In this document: piece after piece, positions 29,281-38,527 of the stretch
How the letters are laid out: each line of letters begins with the position of its first letter
How positions within the stretch are numbered: the stretch's first letter is position 1
Assembly (NCBI GenBank): GCA_021781815.1
Contig: JAJXWB010000002.1
Coordinates: 1-64,000 of the forward strand
Length of the DNA: 64,000 bases
Direction of reading: 5' to 3'
From: Pseudomonadota bacterium
GTDB taxonomy: Bacteria > Pseudomonadota > Alphaproteobacteria > Rhizobiales > Beijerinckiaceae
Notes under the pieces: generated by a model
What the model was told of the DNA's origin: nothing
The model's database searches: none
The model's input: only the letters and a program-made list of their open reading frames with translations
Translations under genes and position numbers: made by a program

Positions 29281-30491
29281 GGCCTCCCTTTCAAGCGATC
29301 TGCGATAAGGTTAGCGAGCCGCTCCGCTATTTCGCGCTTTCCCGCCTGCGGCCAGGTTTCGGCGCCCGCGGCGTCTACGATCGTCACGCGATTGCTGTCG
29401 CCGCCGAAGATGTCCTGCTCCGCGCCGACATCATTCGCGACGATCAGATCGCACCCCTTGCGGACGAGCTTGGTCTGCGCGTTTTCGATCAGGTTCTCCG
29501 TTTCGGCGGCAAAGCCGACGACCAGCCGGGGACGCGCGCTTTTCGACCGAGCGACAGTTGCGAGAATATCGGGATTTTCGATGAGTTCAATGGTTGGCGG
29601 CCCGCTGGATACCTTCTTTGTCTTTTGAGGCGCTGTAGCTTTGACGCGCCAGTCCGCGACGGCCGCCGCGCCCACAAACACATCCGCAGGCATCGCTCTC
29701 TCGACTTCCGCCAGCATTGCCAATGCGGTTTCGGCCTTGCGCAAGTCTACGCCGGGCGGCGCTGCAAGGTCGACGGGTCCGCTGATGAGCACGGTGTCGG
29801 CGCCGGCGGCGGCGAGCGCCGCGGCGATGGCATAGCCCTGCTTGCCCGAGGATTTGTTGCTGATATAGCGGACCGGATCGATTGCTTCGCGTGTTGGACC
29901 GGCGGTGACGATGGCTCTCATGCCCGTAAGCCGAGGAACCGCTGGGCTGATCAGGCTTTCCAGTCCGGCGACGATGTCGAGGGGATCGATCATCCGCCCC
30001 GGTCCGGTCTCGCCGCAAGCCATTTCACCCTCGGCCGGCCCGAGGATAGATGCGCCGGCGGAGCGCAATGCTGCGATGTTGCGCTGGGTGGCCGGGTGCA
30101 ACCACATCCGGACGTTCATTGCGGGAACAATGACCGGCGGCTTGTCGGTGGCAAGGAGCAGCGTAGAGGCGAGGTCGTCAGCCAGGCCATTGGCCGCTTT
30201 TGCCACGAGGTTGGCGGTTGCCGGGGCGACAAGGACGAAATCGGTGGACCGGGACAGTTCGATGTGGCCCATCTCCATTTCGTCAGTCAACGAAAACAGA
30301 TCGTCATGGACCTTGTTCCCCGACAGGCTCGCCAGCGTGAGCGGAGTCACGAATTGACTCGCGGACCTTGTCATCGCCACAGTGACCTCGACTTTGCGCT
30401 CGCGCAACCGGCGGACGAGATCGGGCGCTTTGAATGCGGCTATCCCGCCGCTGACGATCAGCAGGACCTTCTTGCCAGCAAGCCTTGACAT
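29277..30491 (-). CDS. coaBC: Bifunctional phosphopantothenoylcysteine decarboxylase / phosphopantothenate-cysteine ligase
   Basis: Two consecutive steps of CoA biosynthesis. 404 aa: the CoaC half has [20 protein letters not shown], the catalytic His in [15 protein letters not shown] and the loop Cys in [11 protein letters not shown]. The CoaB half has [36 protein letters not shown], and [12 protein letters not shown]. Coupled to dut by a 4-bp overlap, with ubiB 40 bp upstream. Confidence 0.96.
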   Translation of the reverse strand: MSRLAGKKVLLIVSGGIAAFKAPDLVRRLRERKVEVTVAMTRSASQFVTPLTLASLSGNKVHDDLFSLTDEMEMGHIELSRSTDFVLVAPATANLVAKAANGLADDLASTLLLATDKPPVIVPAMNVRMWLHPATQRNIAALRSAGASILGPAEGEMACGETGPGRMIDPLDIVAGLESLISPAVPRLTGMRAIVTAGPTREAIDPVRYISNKSSGKQGYAIAAALAAAGADTVLISGPVDLAAPPGVDLRKAETALAMLAEVERAMPADVFVGAAAVADWRVKATAPQKTKKVSSGPPTIELIENPDILATVARSKSARPRLVVGFAAETENLIENAQTKLVRKGCDLIVANDVGAEQDIFGGDSNRVTIVDAAGAETWPQAGKREIAERLANLIADRLKGRP

Positions 30492-30531
30492 CCGGGTCTC
30501 CGGTTCTTCCGAGCGGCGGGCGCTCCCTAGG

Positions 30532-32079
30532 CTATCTCAATAATGCGATCAGTGCGGCGACCGCCAGCAGCCAGAGCGGCGCAACGATCCAGCCATTCGT
30601 TCGCGCCGCGACTGGCGCCGGCGTCGCCGACATGCCTCCGGTTGCGCTTAGCCGCTCCGAAAGAACGTCGATCCGGTCCAGCATCTTCGGCGCCCGCGCC
30701 AACGCCTGCAGGGCCGCGTTCAGCGACTCCCCCGCGTCTCGCATTTTCCCTGCTGGACCGAGATTGTCCTCGATCCAGCTACGGATGACCGGCTCGGCGG
30801 TTGACCACATATCGAGTGCGGGATCGAGAGTCCGGGCGACCCCTTCGACCACCACCATGGTCTTCTGCAGGAGCACGAGTTCTGTTCGCGTCGACATGTC
30901 GAACAGCGCGGTTATCTCGAACAGAAGAGTCAGGACCTTGGCCATCGAAATCTGATCTGCTGTTCGTGAATGAATAGGCTCGCCGACGGCGCGGATCGCT
31001 TGCGCGAACTCATCGACGCCATGAGTCCGCGGAACATAGCCGGCGTCAAAATGGACGACGGCGACACGCCGGTAATCCTTCGTGATGAACCCGTAGAGAA
31101 TTTCTGCAAGAAACCTTCGCTCTGCCGGGTTGAGTCTTCCCATGATCCCAAAATCGACAGCCGCTATGCAGCCCTGCCGGTCAATGAACATGTTTCCCTG
31201 ATGCATGTCTGCATGGAAAAAGCCGTCCCGAACTGCATGCCGCAGGAACGACTGGATGAGTTGTTGCCCGAGCTTCGGTAAATCGAACCCTGTTTCGCGA
31301 AGGGCGGCCAGATCGGACAATGGGATTCCGTCGATCCACTCGACGGTCAGCACCTCGCGCGTGGTCCGGTTCCAGTCAACCGCGGGCGCACGAAAATCGG
31401 GATCGCCCGCGGTGTTTTCAGCAAATTCGGAAGCTGCGGCCGCTTCGAGTCGGAAGTCCATCTCGAGGCGAACGCTTCGAGCCAGCGTCTCGAAGACTTC
31501 AACCAGCCGCAGCCTGCGGGCTTCTGCGGACATGCGTTCCGCCAGGCGGCCGGCGAACAACATGTCCGACAGATCGCGCCTGAAACGCGCGTCTATTCCA
31601 GGCCTCAGAATTTTGACGGCGACGTCGCGACCGCCGTCCGCATCGCGAGTGCGGGCCTTGTGGACTTGCGCGACCGAGGCGGCTGCGACCGGCTCGCCGA
31701 ATTCGGAAAACAGGTCCGACAGCGGCTGACCAAGCGACCGCTCGACGATCGCGACGGCCTCCGCCGTTGCAAACGGAGACATGCGATCCTGCAGCATTTC
31801 GAGGCTTTTTGCGACCTCGAGACCGACTACATCCGGCCGTGTCGCTAGGAATTGCCCCAGCTTGACGTAGGAGGGTCCAAGTCGCGCCATGGCGCGCGGC
31901 AGGTTGTCTCCGCTCTTGCCTGCGCCGGCCCGGGCCGTCCGACGAAACAGGAAAAACAGGGGCTGAGCCGCTGGTGGGACCATCGCCGGGTCGACATTGA
32001 GGAATACCCCCTCCCGGCCAAGGATGAATCCCGCCCGGATGAGCCGCAGAACGTGCAGAAGACCGAGGAATGCTTGCAC
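30532..32079 (-). CDS. ubiB: Ubiquinone biosynthesis kinase-like protein UbiB
   Basis: Atypical ABC1/ADCK kinase-like ATPase needed for ubiquinone synthesis. Conserved KxGQ motif in LGPSYVKLGQFLATRPD, then AAASVAQVHKA, VAVKILRPGID, HADMHQGNMFID and AAVDFGIMGRL. Two hydrophobic segments close the C-terminus (WIVAPLWLLAVAALIALL). I place the start at GTG 32079, eight bases after the ubiE stop, because residues from VQAFLGLLHVLRLIRAGF onward match the family; the open frame extends to 32343 but that part runs over ubiE. About 515 aa. Confidence 0.9.
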   Translation of the reverse strand: MQAFLGLLHVLRLIRAGFILGREGVFLNVDPAMVPPAAQPLFFLFRRTARAGAGKSGDNLPRAMARLGPSYVKLGQFLATRPDVVGLEVAKSLEMLQDRMSPFATAEAVAIVERSLGQPLSDLFSEFGEPVAAASVAQVHKARTRDADGGRDVAVKILRPGIDARFRRDLSDMLFAGRLAERMSAEARRLRLVEVFETLARSVRLEMDFRLEAAAASEFAENTAGDPDFRAPAVDWNRTTREVLTVEWIDGIPLSDLAALRETGFDLPKLGQQLIQSFLRHAVRDGFFHADMHQGNMFIDRQGCIAAVDFGIMGRLNPAERRFLAEILYGFITKDYRRVAVVHFDAGYVPRTHGVDEFAQAIRAVGEPIHSRTADQISMAKVLTLLFEITALFDMSTRTELVLLQKTMVVVEGVARTLDPALDMWSTAEPVIRSWIEDNLGPAGKMRDAGESLNAALQALARAPKMLDRIDVLSERLSATGGMSATPAPVAARTNGWIVAPLWLLAVAALIALLR

Positions 32080-32087
32080 GATGACGC

Positions 32088-32879
32088 TCAGAGGTTCCAG
32101 CCGCTGTGAATGGCGACGACGCCCCCCGTGAGGCGGTCGAATGCCGCGCGCGCGAGGCCTGCTTGCCCGATCATGTCCCTGAACACCTCGGCGGATGGGA
32201 ACTTGCGGATCGATTCGACGAGGTAACGATAGGGTTGGGATTCCCCTGTCACCGCTTCGCCGAGGCGGGGCACCAGCCGGAATGAATATTGATCGTAGAT
32301 CCGTTCGACGACCGGCAGATCGACCTGCGAAAACTCGAGGCAAAGGAAACGGCCGCCTTTCTTCAAAACGCGCTTCGCCTCAGCGAGCGCGACGGCGATT
32401 CGCGGAACGTTCCTGATGCCGAAGGCAATGGTATAGAGGTCAAAGCTCGCGTCGGGAAACGGAAGATTCTCGGCGTTGGCGTCGACGACGTCGACCTGGT
32501 CTTCATAGCCTAATTCCGCAGCGCGGCGACGGCATACACCGAGCATGTCGGCGTTGATGTCGACCACGGTGGAATGCGCATGGGGATTGTTCTGTGCGGC
32601 GATTCGAAACGAAATATCGCCTGTGCCGCCAGCGACGTCGATATGGCGCCAGGGCCGGGAAACCGAGGGACGCGCCATGCCGACGAAAATGTTTTTCCAT
32701 TCCCGGTGAAGACCCATGGACATCAGGTCGTTCATGAGGTCGTAACGATCCGCCACCGTGTGAAATACGTCGTCGACGAGAGCCTGTTTCTGCTCCAGCG
32801 GCACACGGGTAAAGCCGAAGTCGGTCTGGCCGCTCGCGCCCGAGGGCTCGCTTGACCTGATTGTCCTGATGCCGCTCAT
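32088..32879 (-). CDS. ubiE: Demethylmenaquinone/ubiquinone C-methyltransferase UbiE
   Basis: SAM-dependent C-methyltransferase in ubiquinone synthesis. The start ATG 32879 has GAGGAAGG upstream. About 263 aa: [25 protein letters not shown] motif [54 protein letters not shown], ending [17 protein letters not shown] and the SGWNL tail. First gene of ubiE-ubiB-coaBC-dut, divergent from mutM. Confidence 0.95.
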   Translation of the reverse strand: MSGIRTIRSSEPSGASGQTDFGFTRVPLEQKQALVDDVFHTVADRYDLMNDLMSMGLHREWKNIFVGMARPSVSRPWRHIDVAGGTGDISFRIAAQNNPHAHSTVVDINADMLGVCRRRAAELGYEDQVDVVDANAENLPFPDASFDLYTIAFGIRNVPRIAVALAEAKRVLKKGGRFLCLEFSQVDLPVVERIYDQYSFRLVPRLGEAVTGESQPYRYLVESIRKFPSAEVFRDMIGQAGLARAAFDRLTGGVVAIHSGWNL

Positions 32880-32988
32880 TGCGCGCCTTCCTCGATCGGG
32901 CCGGACCATATCGCTTTCGACCTGCCATAGCTATGCCGCACAGATCCGTGCATCTGCGATGGGTTAACTCAGAAATATGGTCGACGAA

Positions 32989-33870
32989 ATGCCTGAATTG
33001 CCGGAAGTTGAGACGACGCGAAGGGGTCTTGCCCCGGCGATGGGCGGCAAGCGCGTCCTCAAGGTCGAGTTGAGACGCCCCGATCTGCGCTTTCCTTTCC
33101 AGAGGGATTTCGGTGAACGCATCGAGTCGCGGACGGTTGAGCGCGTCGCCCGGCGTGCGAAATATTTGATTTTTCACTTGTCAGGAGGGGAAGCGCTGGT
33201 CGCGCATCTGGGCATGAGCGGATCGTTCCGGATCGAGCGGTCGGGCGGAGGCGAGCCGCTGGCGCGGTTCCTCCGCAACGGTTCCAGACAGCCGATACAT
33301 GACCATGTGGCTTTCGAAATGTCCGATGGCGTGCGTATCGTCTACAATGATCCGCGACGCTTTGGCTTCATGTTCGTGACCGCCGGCCAGGATCTGGCGG
33401 CTCACCCGCGCATGCGCGGGATTGGGGTCGAGCCGCTCGATCCGCCGCTCACGGCCGCTAGCCTCGAGCAGGCGCTGGCGGGCGCGTCCGCGCCACTGAA
33501 GGCGGCTCTGCTCGATCAGAGACGAATCGCTGGCCTCGGCAACATTTACGTCTGCGAAGCGCTGCATCGAGCGGGCTTATCGCCTTGGCGTTCCGCAGCG
33601 ACGTTGGCGGCGCCGAACGGCGAGGCGCGAACGGCGCTCGCGCATTTGACGGCCGCCATCCGAGGAGTGTTGACGGACGCAATCGATGCAGGCGGGTCGA
33701 CGTTGCGGGATTTTTCCGGGGCTGACGGGAAGCCGGGCTATTTCCAGCACAGCTTCAGCGTCTATGATCGCGAAGGTGCGGCATGCTCTCGTCGAGGATG
33801 TCGTGGAACGATTGTGCGCGTGCGTCAATCCGGGCGTTCGACCTTTTACTGCAGGGAATGCCAGTGCTGA
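32989..33870 (+). CDS. mutM: Formamidopyrimidine-DNA glycosylase
   Basis: Fpg removes 8-oxoguanine and FapyG with AP-lyase activity. The start must be ATG 32989, since cleavage after Met gives the catalytic N-terminal Pro (MPELPEVETTRRGL); an in-frame GTG/ATG farther up would bury it. 293 aa. Other landmarks: AHLGMSGSFRI, YNDPRRFGFM, LLDQRRIAGLGNIYVCEAL (helix-two-turn-helix), and a zinc finger CSRRGCRGTIVRVRQ...CREC at the end. Divergent from ubiE by ~110 bp. Confidence 0.96.
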   Translation: MPELPEVETTRRGLAPAMGGKRVLKVELRRPDLRFPFQRDFGERIESRTVERVARRAKYLIFHLSGGEALVAHLGMSGSFRIERSGGGEPLARFLRNGSRQPIHDHVAFEMSDGVRIVYNDPRRFGFMFVTAGQDLAAHPRMRGIGVEPLDPPLTAASLEQALAGASAPLKAALLDQRRIAGLGNIYVCEALHRAGLSPWRSAATLAAPNGEARTALAHLTAAIRGVLTDAIDAGGSTLRDFSGADGKPGYFQHSFSVYDREGAACSRRGCRGTIVRVRQSGRSTFYCRECQC

Positions 33871-33953
33871 CGTCGCTTCTTTTCTGGTAAATAAAGGACA
33901 CTAGATAGGTCGGGCGCTTTTTCCGCCGACGTTCGAAACATTTGGAGCGGTCA

Positions 33954-35204
33954 ATGGACCGGATCGGCTATCAATTATATGAGATGGCGCATCTTGCGCT
34001 GGGTCCGGCGCGCGCTGCATCCGATTTCGCGCGGCTATTTTTCCGCAATCCCTTCAATCCCTGGACGCACACGCTGGTTGGACGAAACCTCGCAGCCTCG
34101 GCCGAACTGTTCGAACGCATGACCAGGCGGTATGGCAAGCCCGCCTTCGGGTTGGACTTTACCAACATCGATGGCCATGAAATCCCGGTGACCGAGGAAG
34201 TCGTCTGGGAACGTCCGTTCTGCCGGTTGATTCGGTTCTCCCGGAACTTGCGGGCGGGCCATCCGGCACAGCCGAAGCTTCTGATCGTAGCGCCGATATC
34301 CGGCCATTATGCGACGCTGCTCCGCGGCACCGTCGAAGGTTTCCTCGCGACGCACGATGTCTATATCACCGACTGGCTCGACGCGCGCATGGCGCCGGTT
34401 TCTGTCGGCGGATTTGATCTGAATGACTACATTATCTACCTCATGGACATGATGGCGGCGCTGTCCGAACGGCGCGATGGAATCCCATTGCATACTCTTG
34501 GCGTTTGTCAGCCGTCCGTGCCGCTGATCTGCGCCGTTGCGTTGATGGAATCCCGAGACGACGCAGATGTCCCCAAATCCATGACATTGATGGGTGGACC
34601 CATTGACACGCGCCGCAGTCCGACCGCGGTGAACAAGCTGGCCGAGCAACGCGGGGTTGACTGGTTTCGACGCAATTGCATTCACGCAGTCCCGTTCCCT
34701 TATCCGGGAGCAGGACGGAAGGTTTATCCAGGCTTTTTGCAACTCTCTGGGTTCATGGCGATGAACCTGGATCGTCACGTCACTGCGCACGTCGATATGT
34801 TTAATCATCTCGTCGAAGGTGATGGCGATTCAGCCGAGAAGCACCGGGAATTCTACGACGAGTATCTCGCGGTCATGGACCTGACCGCGGAATTCTACCT
34901 GCAGACGGTCGAGGCGGTCTTTGTGCGTCACGACATACCCAGGGGGGAATTCCAGCACCATGGTGCGACCGTCGACCTGAGTTCCATCCGTCGGGTCGCG
35001 CTGATGACCGTGGAAGGCGAGCGCGACGACATATCCGGGATCGGACAGACTTTCGCCGCACAGGATTTGTGTGTGAACATTCCTGCCGACCATAAGTTGC
35101 ATCACCTGCAGGCAGAGGTAGGCCATTATGGCGTCTTCAACGGCGCGCGCTTCCGCCGCGATATCGTCCCGCGCATCTGCGCGTTTCATGAGAAGGTGCA
35201 ATAG
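33954..35204 (+). CDS. phaZ: Intracellular polyhydroxybutyrate depolymerase
   Basis: PhaZ-type esterase that mobilises stored PHB granules. About 416 aa from ATG 33954 (GGAG 6 nt upstream). The nucleophile motif is GVCQPSVP, matching the cysteine-based lipase-box of intracellular PhaZa1 rather than the usual G-x-S-x-G. The N-terminus YQLYEMAHLALGPARAASDFARLFFRNPFNPW and the C-terminus VGHYGVFNGARFRRDIVPRI (active-site His) are typical. It implies the organism stores PHB. Confidence 0.92.
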   Translation: MDRIGYQLYEMAHLALGPARAASDFARLFFRNPFNPWTHTLVGRNLAASAELFERMTRRYGKPAFGLDFTNIDGHEIPVTEEVVWERPFCRLIRFSRNLRAGHPAQPKLLIVAPISGHYATLLRGTVEGFLATHDVYITDWLDARMAPVSVGGFDLNDYIIYLMDMMAALSERRDGIPLHTLGVCQPSVPLICAVALMESRDDADVPKSMTLMGGPIDTRRSPTAVNKLAEQRGVDWFRRNCIHAVPFPYPGAGRKVYPGFLQLSGFMAMNLDRHVTAHVDMFNHLVEGDGDSAEKHREFYDEYLAVMDLTAEFYLQTVEAVFVRHDIPRGEFQHHGATVDLSSIRRVALMTVEGERDDISGIGQTFAAQDLCVNIPADHKLHHLQAEVGHYGVFNGARFRRDIVPRICAFHEKVQ

Positions 35205-35259
35205 CCAGTCGCGGCTTCACCAGTGGCGACTCAGGGCGAGTTCCGGTATCCTCGCGCTC

Positions 35260-36060
35260 ATGCGGCTATTTCGGCAGACCGAGTCTGTGCGCACGCAACG
35301 CGCGGAGATCGAACTTCGACATGACGGCGAGACTTATCGCGTCCAATTGAAACGCGTTGATACGGCTCGGCGCTTCGTTCTGCGCGTGAGGGGCGCAACG
35401 CGCGACGCCGTGCTGACGATGCCACGCCGCGCGTCGCTGAAAGACGCGGCCGAATTTGCGGAGCGCAACGCAGCTTGGGTCAGCGTGCGGCTGCGCAGGC
35501 TTCCCCAGCAGGTGTCGTTCGTCGATGGCGCGGTGTTCCCGTTGCAGGGCGCGGCGATCAGGATTGTGCATGCGCCTGGCGAGCGTGGAGTCGTGTGGCG
35601 AGCTTATGAACGCGAAACGCAAGCAGGCGCTACGCCGAAACTCTATGTCGCCGGGGATCTTCCGCATGTTGAACGTCGTGTCGGCGACTGGCTTAAGGCG
35701 CAGGCGCGCAAAGAGATTGGCGCAGCAGTCGCGCATTACGCCGCACTTTTGTCGCGACCGACGCCGTCTATCTCTCTTCGCGACACGACCACGCGGTGGG
35801 GGTCTTGTTCCGCGGCGGGCTCGCTCAATTTTTCCTGGCGGCTGATCATGGCTCCGCCGGAGGTGCTGCGTTATCTGGCCGCGCATGAGGTCTGTCATCT
35901 CGAACATATGAATCATTCGCCAAGATTCTGGAAACTGTGCCGATCGATCTGCGCGGAAACGGATGTAGCCGAAGTCTGGCTGAAAGCGCACGGCGCAGAT
36001 CTTCATCGCTATGGCGCGAAGAAGGCAGGCGGCTCCCCGCCAACAGCGATCAGTTTCTGA
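35260..36060 (+). CDS. YgjP-like (SprT/M48-type) zinc metallopeptidase family protein
   Basis: About 266 aa with the DUF45/YgjP layout: an N-terminal beta domain (VQLKRVDTARRFVLRVRGATRDAVLTMP) and a C-terminal metallopeptidase with TTRWGSCSAAGSLNFSWRLIMAP, YLAAHEVCHLEHMNHSPRFW (HExxH plus third His). Start ATG 35260 gives MRLFRQTESVR; the longer frame to 35128 overlaps phaZ. The function of this family is poorly defined. Converges with trmB, overlapping its 3' end by 11 bp. Confidence 0.82.
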   Translation: MRLFRQTESVRTQRAEIELRHDGETYRVQLKRVDTARRFVLRVRGATRDAVLTMPRRASLKDAAEFAERNAAWVSVRLRRLPQQVSFVDGAVFPLQGAAIRIVHAPGERGVVWRAYERETQAGATPKLYVAGDLPHVERRVGDWLKAQARKEIGAAVAHYAALLSRPTPSISLRDTTTRWGSCSAAGSLNFSWRLIMAPPEVLRYLAAHEVCHLEHMNHSPRFWKLCRSICAETDVAEVWLKAHGADLHRYGAKKAGGSPPTAISF

Positions 36061-36775
36061 GGAAGGTCAGATAAGCGGAGGTTCGACCTTCGCTCCGCGC
36101 TTTCTCCTCGTAGCGCGTTGCAACCCATCCCTCCCATGGAGCGAGCCAGTCGGCCGGCCGCTCCGCGCTCCAACGGAAATGGCGGGACCGCAGCGCACGG
36201 GCAAGCGTCCAGCCGCAATAATCGTCGATGTCGCTCGCGAAGCGCAGCGCGGCGCCCGCCTTGAGGACGCGCGCGACTGCGGTCAGGAATTCATCAGATA
36301 CAATCCGGCGTTTGCGGTGTCGATGCTTCGGCCATGGATCGGGATACAGCAACTCGACGCGGTCTATGCTGTCATGCGGCAGCGCAACCAGGAGATCTCG
36401 GGCGTCTCCGGCATGGATCCTGACATTCGAAAGCCTGCGATCCTCGATTGCCGCCAGCGCCTTCGCCACGCCGTTGATGAAAGGTTCGCAGCCGATGAAG
36501 TCGATATCGGGGTGACGCGTCGCCTCTTCGATCAGTCGGGCGCCGTCGCCGAAGCCGACTTCGAGACGTAATTCCGACGCGGCCCTCCCGAACGTTCTTT
36601 CGGGCGTGAGAGGGCCCCGAGACGGATCAATCGTTATTTGCGGAAGAAGCTCGGCAACCAACAAATCTTGCCGGTGGCGGAGCTTCTTGCCTTTTCGGCG
36701 ACCATAGAGCTTGTGCAAGCGTCCGCCGCCTAGAAATAGGCCTTCAGCTTGTCGGCGAGGTCGGTTCGCTCCCAC
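36050..36775 (-). CDS. trmB: tRNA (guanine46-N7)-methyltransferase TrmB
   Basis: Methylates G46 of tRNAs with SAM. SAM site [31 protein letters not shown], and the family signature [22 protein letters not shown] are all present. The N-terminus is uncertain: ATG 36775 would overlap the metK 3' end by 46 bp, while TTG 36718 (just before [14 protein letters not shown]) would remove that overlap and start at the conserved part. 241 aa or 222 aa. Downstream of metK, as in other Rhizobiales, but rimP/nusA do not follow. Confidence 0.9.
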   Translation of the reverse strand: MGANRPRRQAEGLFLGGGRLHKLYGRRKGKKLRHRQDLLVAELLPQITIDPSRGPLTPERTFGRAASELRLEVGFGDGARLIEEATRHPDIDFIGCEPFINGVAKALAAIEDRRLSNVRIHAGDARDLLVALPHDSIDRVELLYPDPWPKHRHRKRRIVSDEFLTAVARVLKAGAALRFASDIDDYCGWTLARALRSRHFRWSAERPADWLAPWEGWVATRYEEKARSEGRTSAYLTFLRN

Positions 36776-37917
36776 GAGAATCCGCCGTCCTTGTCAGGCT
36801 CGCGCCCGAAATGGCCATAGGCGGATGTGCGCGCGTAGATGGGCCTGTTGAGATGGAGATGCTCGCGAATTCCGCGTGGCGACAACTTCATCGCCTGCAT
36901 CAGGACGTCTTCGAGCTTGCTCTCGTCAACCTGTCCGCCGCCATGGAGGTCCGCGTAGATAGACAGCGGTTCGGCCACGCCGATGGCGTAGGACAATTGC
37001 AGCGTACAGCGATCCGCGAGACCAGCCGCCACAACGTTTTTCGCAAGATAGCGGGCTGCATATGCGGCCGAACGGTCGACCTTTGTCGGATCCTTGCCGG
37101 AGAAGGCGCCGCCTCCGTGTGGCGCGGCGCCGCCGTAGGTGTCGACAATGATCTTGCGGCCGGTCAGCCCGCAATCGCCATCGGGACCGCCGATGAAGAA
37201 CTTGCCGGTAGGATTGACGTGCCACATCGTTGCATCGCTGATCCAGCCCTCGGGGAGCGCGCGGCGCACGTAGGGTTCGATCAGGCGGCGGACATCCTGC
37301 GACGTGAGATTTTCGTCGACATGCTGATGCGACACTACGATCTGCGAAACCCCGACAGGTCTGCCGTTCTCGTAGCGAACCGTGACCTGGCTTTTGGCGT
37401 CCGGGCCTAGCGAGTTTTCCTGGCCGGAGCGTCGTGCTGCCGACAGGGAATGGAGAATTCTGTGCGCATAGTGCAGCGGCGCCGGCATGAGATCAGGAGT
37501 TTCGCGGCAGGCATAACCGAACATGATGCCCTGGTCCCCGGCTCCTTCGTCCTTGTTGCCACCGGCGTCCACACCTTGCGCGATATCGGCGGACTGCGCA
37601 TGCAGCAGCACTTCGACCTGGGCGTTGCGCCAGTGAAATCCCGCCTGCTCATAGCCGATGTCCTTGATGGCGTTGCGAGCCGCGTCCTCGATCTCGGCGT
37701 TGGAGATTTTCGGGCCGCGCACTTCGCCTGCGATCACGACGCGATTGGTCGTAGCAAGCGTTTCGCACGCCACGCGGATTTGGTATGGATCCAATCCAGT
37801 CTCGGCGCCTCGGGCAAAGAATAGATCCACGATCTCGTCTGAAATTCGGTCGCAGACCTTGTCGGGGTGGCCCTCGGAAACAGATTCGCTCGTGAAAAGA
37901 TAATTCTTTCGGGCCAC
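36730..37917 (-). CDS. metK: S-adenosylmethionine synthetase
   Basis: Makes SAM from methionine and ATP. 395 aa: [22 protein letters not shown] (methionine/ATP binding), [53 protein letters not shown] (P-loop). AGGAGG lies before ATG 37917. The 116-bp gap to the upstream XRE gene holds the promoter; I did not recognise a SAM riboswitch there. Confidence 0.97.
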   Translation of the reverse strand: MARKNYLFTSESVSEGHPDKVCDRISDEIVDLFFARGAETGLDPYQIRVACETLATTNRVVIAGEVRGPKISNAEIEDAARNAIKDIGYEQAGFHWRNAQVEVLLHAQSADIAQGVDAGGNKDEGAGDQGIMFGYACRETPDLMPAPLHYAHRILHSLSAARRSGQENSLGPDAKSQVTVRYENGRPVGVSQIVVSHQHVDENLTSQDVRRLIEPYVRRALPEGWISDATMWHVNPTGKFFIGGPDGDCGLTGRKIIVDTYGGAAPHGGGAFSGKDPTKVDRSAAYAARYLAKNVVAAGLADRCTLQLSYAIGVAEPLSIYADLHGGGQVDESKLEDVLMQAMKLSPRGIREHLHLNRPIYARTSAYGHFGREPDKDGGFSWERTDLADKLKAYF

Positions 37918-38033
37918 ATGCGCCTCCTGACGACAATGCGCCTCGCCTCGCGAAGCGCCGGCGTTCTCGCAGCAGGCGTTCGGTTCGTCAAGCTATTTCA
38001 GGTAATTCGTTCGTTATGGCGAACAGCGCAGGG

Positions 38034-38444
38034 TCAATCGGATAAAGAATCCGCGATGGTCGTGACAAGTTCGACGATCCGACGTCGCATCTTCTTACTT
38101 CTAATACGCGCGAAGGCGCGATGGAGCGCCATGCCCTCGACTGTTTCCTCAATTCCGATCGGGGCGAGCATCGACTGCGCTTCAGCGAATCCAGCCTCCG
38201 GCTGGCCGTGCTCAATAAGCCCCTCAAAAAAGAAATTTGGCTCTACTTTCAGGATTTTCGCAATCTCAAACAATTGACCAGCCCCTACCCGGCTGGCGCC
38301 TTTTTCATATTTTTGCACCTGCTGGAATGTTACGCCGAGCCGATCGCCCAGCTTTCCTTGGCTCATGCGAAGCAGCGTCCGGCGAACCTTGATGCGGTGG
38401 CCGACATGACTGTCGATGGTCGAGGGCTGCTTTTCGGCGGTCAT
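38034..38444 (-). CDS. XRE-family transcriptional regulator (PraR/PhrR-like)
   Basis: 136 aa. The HTH is VGHRIKVRRTLLRMSQGKLGDRLGVTFQQVQKYEKGASRVGAGQL, followed by PNFFFEGL and a helical tail ending in ARIRSKKMRRRIVELVTTIADSL. Sequence and its place directly upstream of metK match the rhizobial PraR/PhrR group, which regulates stress, biofilm or symbiosis genes; this equivalence is inferred. Targets here are unknown. Confidence 0.85.
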   Translation of the reverse strand: MTAEKQPSTIDSHVGHRIKVRRTLLRMSQGKLGDRLGVTFQQVQKYEKGASRVGAGQLFEIAKILKVEPNFFFEGLIEHGQPEAGFAEAQSMLAPIGIEETVEGMALHRAFARIRSKKMRRRIVELVTTIADSLSD

Positions 38445-38527
38445 CTGGATTCCGGCGCGCTGTTATAGAAGCTCGAGGGATGCGGTGGAAAGGTCGCGCA
38501 AAACAAGTGCGCGATCCAAAGGCGATG

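Noticed and set aside
29211-30488. Long open frame opposite coaBC
   Set aside because: Lies entirely antisense to coaBC, with no family similarity; typical GC-rich shadow.
37918-38033. SAM riboswitch upstream of metK
   Set aside because: No recognisable SAM-I/II/SAH architecture could be drawn in this 116-bp GC-rich gap.
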